Source: Ehretia macrophylla | Taxonomy: Eukaryota; Streptophyta; Magnoliopsida; Boraginales; Ehretiaceae | Direction of reading: 5' to 3' | Assembly: GCA_037974665.1 (NCBI GenBank) | Contig: CM075773.1 | Location: 34,391,080 to 34,455,079, forward strand | Length of the DNA stretch: 64,000 bases | Shown: positions 59,749 through 64,000 of the stretch, piece by piece | Numbering within the stretch: the first letter of the stretch is position 1 | How the letters are laid out: the number at the start of each line of letters is the position of its first letter | The notes under the pieces: generated by a model | Told to the model about the DNA's origin: nothing | The model's database searches: none | Seen by the model: the letters and a program-made list of their open reading frames with translations, nothing else | Program-made: the position numbers and the translations under genes

Positions 59749-62700
59749 ACGTACTAAACTATATCAAGGTAATTAACCTTCCCTCAAAGAAATGAAAAAC
59801 TAATATTACCATTCTCCTTTCTATGCTCATTCCCAACCCTCCAAAATAGATCACAAAACTATAAGCTACATCCAAGAGAATGCAGAAACTTTCAAGATAT
59901 TATTTATAAAAAAAAAAAAAAATGGATGGGGCAGATCATGAGATTTCAAGATCCAAGACTAACGTAAACCCAGAATTCATTCAGACAAGAGTACTAGATC
60001 TCTGATATCGGCCCATCTCCGAATATCCTAGCCTTAAAAGAAAGGAAAGTCCAATTTGAAGAGGTAGGCTGAGCCCAGAAAAGTGACGTCCATAATATTT
60101 CCTTCAACTACTCATGCCCAAGAGACGACCATTTATAATTTGAGAGAATTAGTTGTACACAATGATGTCCAAGCCACAATTATAAAGGATATCTAATGGT
60201 AGTAAATTAAAATGTAATTACATTAAAATAATTTGGACAATTCACCTTGTACTTCTTTACGTGACTCTAGCATGTTGAACTACATTCTTCTCGTTGTTCT
60301 TCTTTTCCTTTTCTTTTTCCTCCCTCTCTTCTTTTTTTCTTTTTTTTTTAAAAAAAATTTTTTGGTTTGAAATGAGGTATAGTTGATGATTATGTTTCAC
60401 CGTGCAATCATTCGCCTCACAATGATTCATGATGCATGCTCAGAGTAACTTGTTTAGTGCAAGAGCATTTTGAATTGGAAATAGACTTTATAACACTATG
60501 AAAAAAACCAATTGCGATGATTCGTGATCGAGTAATAAAATATTACTTATTACTATACGTCCAAATCAAATAACTCACTTTCACTCCATCCCGAATCTGT
60601 CACCATTAGCTATTATATTGAGAAAAAGAGGAAAACTTGGAAGATGCAATTCAATTTTTGAAGCGTTAAATGCAAGTAACTTACAATCTGTAGCATGGAA
60701 AGAGGCACGTGAATATAAAGAACAACGCTTGAGATTACACCGTGTGAAGTAAATGAGAAGATGAATGATTCCAGCTCTTTTATATATTTATATGCTATTT
60801 AATCAGTGTCATAATGAAAATCGCTCGAACAGTACGGACCAGTTCAATACACTTTCACAGCAAACTTGGATACCCTTAGTCCACGTAAATCTCAATTTAA
60901 TGAAGCAATAGCAATGCTAGATATTAATAGCTTGAACTGCAATAAATTGTTTTTTCTTTTCTGCAACAGGGCGAAACATGTGATTTAAACTCAAAATTTC
61001 TAAATAATAATATATCATTACATGTCATGGCATATTCATTTGCATAGGAGTGGGGCTAAATTTTTTATTTTATAAACGAGATAAACGAGTCTTAAATTAT
61101 ATAATTTTAACTCTCACTTAATGACACATTCCACCCAACACTTCCATTGCAAACTTGGATATCCATAGTCCACGTAAAACTCAATTCATTGAAGCAATAG
61201 CAGTAAATTGCTAGATATTAATAGCATGAAGTGCAATAAATATTTTGTAATTAGTAGAAGTCATATATAAAATGGTCTAATATTTATTATAGCATTTATT
61301 TTGTACTAGTCCAAAATTAAAATTTAATTGCACCATTTTAAATTTTGAACTATAAACACTTAATATGTGGTGAGCAATTTAAGCAGATGATTGATGGGCT
61401 GATGGCGATCTTCTAATTCGAAGAACTACAGCAGAGCCTCAACACGAGTTAATTAGGAGAGCAGTCAATTAATGTATCATAACGTTGCACCAGGAATACG
61501 CAAAAGATCATAATTGCTCTGACTGATTCATGGATGTAAACGTCCCACTGAGTCACTCATGACGTAGGTTTTGCTTTGCCTACTTAAATTGGGTAAGACT
61601 CTCATCTCGAGTGGATTCTATCCCACATTTACTAGATCTTACATGTAACGAGTTTTATTTTATATACGTGTATCGCATAATTTCGTACTGTTTGATGGGA
61701 GAATTTTCTTTTAAATTGATTCTTTAACCGAACTAACTAGCTAGAGAGGGTAATAGTTTGTTAACTGTTACTATAGCTTGTCATTTGGGTCTTCGGAAGT
61801 ACAGTAGGTGGTGTTGTGCCTTGCATACACACTCCATAACTCATAAATCACTATCAAAATATATCACCAAGATTTCACGTCTTAATCGACATCCTACGTG
61901 ACAAGAGTTACATACAAATAGGACACATTTATTTAACAAAAGTAAAAAATCATGATATGTGCTATGTAAATAGTGAAAATAAACTGATACCATATAGATT
62001 GTGACGTAGAACAGAATTTGTAGGTAATAAGAGCTTAGTATCTAAGGCAAATATCAATTCTATATTCAGTTGGGGATGAATCTATTTAATGTAGAATTAC
62101 ATGCAATTTTCATTATCCCTAGAACAAAGCCCAAGTATTATCATTGCTCCCAACCCCAATATGTCAATTTCGATTTCTAATAATATAATGTCGTATATAT
62201 TAGGGACATCAATGGTGATAAAGTGATGATGCAATTCTTTGATTTTCACACTCAATAATTTATATTATTTTATTATAATTATATCATTACTTTACCACTA
62301 TTGATCTCTTTAATACCGTTATTATATTATTGGAGAATCCAAATCACACAACTAATGCCTCCATACCCAGGCATAACAACTAGGAAGAATCGCATGATTT
62401 CTTTGTCATGTGATAAATATTCTTTTGTGTTTGAGTGATATGTATATATATCCCCAATGCATTGAACATTTAGGGCTCTTTTGAAAGATTTAGTAAATTG
62501 CGTAGTTTACGGTAAGAAGAATAAATTGCGTCACGAGCCACTAAATATTGACATTTCTTTCATTCAGTTTCATTCTTTTCATCTTCATATTGTCGTATGG
62601 CAATTATTTTTCCATGATCTAGTGTGAATAGCCCAAAAAAGCAAAGAATTGACAAAACTATATATGTGTCACCTTTCAAAGTCATGTTAATAAGATGCAA

Positions 62701-63754
62701 TATCACTCTCTACTATTCGCTAATTGCACCTCGTCATATATCAAATTGTGACTACAACAAAGACTTGTTGCGATGACGTCTAGAATTCCATGACAAATGT
62801 AGGTAGAGAAGATATTCTAGAACAACTTACTCTGGCTCATAGAAAATGATAAAAGGGGCATAAGTATTTTGATGTAACCGACATTAGGACTCTTTAGAAG
62901 CAAAAAAAAAAAAAAAGGAAAAGAAAAAAAAAAGAACTAAATGCAATAAAAAATTGTCAAAGCAAGAGGAGAGAAAATTGTGGAGTTGAATTAGGAACAC
63001 ATTCTTTTCGATCCCGTGGAAATTAAGCTAACCATGCTCTTTCACTGCATCGTCAAAGAATACGAAAAGTGGAGGTCCCCATCCCTGAAACTAGGTCTCT
63101 TTAATCTGCAGCCATTAACCCCAACATTCCAGCTGTCATACTAAGCTCCTCTTAAGGAAAAATTTTCCCCTAGGCCAAACTGTCTTGGGTTCGTCAAATA
63201 AAAAAAATGAACTTTACATAATGTGAGAAAATTGAATGATCGTGAAGCTTACATAATAATACGAGAAAATAGAATGAACGTTATTCTGACCGAAGATCAA
63301 TTCCCTCCTAAGGGTTGCTTGGCTTCTTAGGTGCAATTACACAGCATTTACTATGCTTTCTGACAATTCTTGCCATGTCCGTGGAAGTCTTGTGCTGGGG
63401 CCAAAGCTTTCATTAAATTCTCATTACTTTTTTATCTAATATCATTTAAGCATTCTACTCTTCAAGTCCATCCAACACAATCCAGCGAAGAATAATTAAT
63501 AGAAAAACACAACCAATAGATACTTATCACATTAGAATCAGGAGATAGATTTTCCCTCATATGATAAAGTTGATTAGGTTGCAAATATTTTGTAGAAAAG
63601 AGATAGATTTGTGATATAATTATTTAACTAGATTTGTAAATATTTGATAATAAATTTTATTGAAATCACCTAAATCACGTCAATAATTACAAATACAAGT
63701 ATATATCGATCCTAACAAATTAAGAGAAATAAACATGAATTACAAGTTTACACA
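59749..63754. other. AT-rich intergenic region at the right of the window
   Basis: No gene I can support. Contains the direct repeat near 60849/61139 (listed separately), A/T homopolymer runs at about 59910, 60340 and 62900, and otherwise unremarkable AT-rich DNA. Confidence 0.5.
60849..61243 (+). repeat. Direct repeat of about 100 bp, spaced about 190 bp
   Basis: Blocks 60849-60949 and 61139-61243 share gcaaacttggatancc, tagtccacgtaaa, ctcaatt, gaagcaatagca, gctagatattaatagc and gcaataaat. The match is high for non-coding DNA. The spacer carries no recognisable element. Confidence 0.75.
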
Positions 63755-63903
63755 TTGATTTCACTAGCTTGGGTAACCTTTTACGTTGGTAATGTGAATG
63801 ATCCATCGTCGGCATCTTTGTCAATGCTTGCTTTTGAATGCAGAGAAGTTTCGTGTGAAATGGTGACTGACCTTGTCAAGGAGTCAATTCCATTGCCTCC
63901 AAG
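63755..63903 (+). other. Possible exon or gene fragment at the window edge
   Basis: A 66-aa frame with balanced composition (SSASLSMLAFECREVSC, then KESIPLPPR) is followed by a good donor site, aag|GTATGT, at 63904. It could be an exon of a gene continuing beyond 64000, or a captured fragment. I do not recognise the protein, and the start and acceptor are uncertain. Confidence 0.25.
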
Positions 63904-64000
63904 GTATGTGTCAGCGATAGTAGGTAAAATCGCTTATATGAATTCGGGAATTTGACGCTCTTTACTGTTTTGAAATTCCGCTCTTAAACTGACCTGATAC

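Overview
The window is nuclear DNA of a flowering plant, most likely a core eudicot. The evidence is an AT-rich background, GT-AG introns, intronless SAP, AHL and MATE genes of plant-only types, an armadillo-repeat kinesin, and many plant transposon families. I cannot name the species. No bacterial, organellar or viral gene block is present.

Four host genes look intact. From left to right they are an A20/AN1 zinc-finger stress-associated protein (4513-5016, +), a 19-exon armadillo-repeat kinesin of the ARK type (12071-21304, +; the exons join in frame to 915 aa), a clade-A AT-hook protein (AHL; 27442-28338, -) and a MATE transporter that most resembles DTX56/RHC1 (57594-59078, +). They do not form an operon or pathway. 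From memory, Arabidopsis chromosome 4 keeps DTX56, AHL24 and SAP9 as near neighbours, so three of the four probably mark an old syntenic block that transposons have stretched to more than 50 kb here.

Most of the rest is mobile DNA. The largest piece is a 9.8-kb Ty3/gypsy element of the Tat lineage (36901-46710) on the minus strand, with two LTRs, a PBS, a PPT, gag, and a decayed pol with two RNase H domains. It also carries an extra intron-containing gene on the opposite strand that has its own TATA box. Its pol has about ten in-frame stops, mostly explicable by C-to-T changes, and has lost part of the integrase core.

Around it are small non-autonomous elements whose boundaries can be set from target-site duplications: three Mutator-type foldback elements with 9-bp duplications, two Emigrant/pogo-like MITEs with TA duplications, two PIF/Harbinger-like elements, three hAT-type MITEs, and a family of about 124-bp tRNA-derived SINEs with at least six copies, one split by a hAT MITE. 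The remaining intergenic DNA is AT-rich with degenerate repeats. The best candidates for something undescribed are the SINE family, the antisense gene of the Tat element, and the foldback element with a CA-rich/G-rich core just downstream of the kinesin gene.
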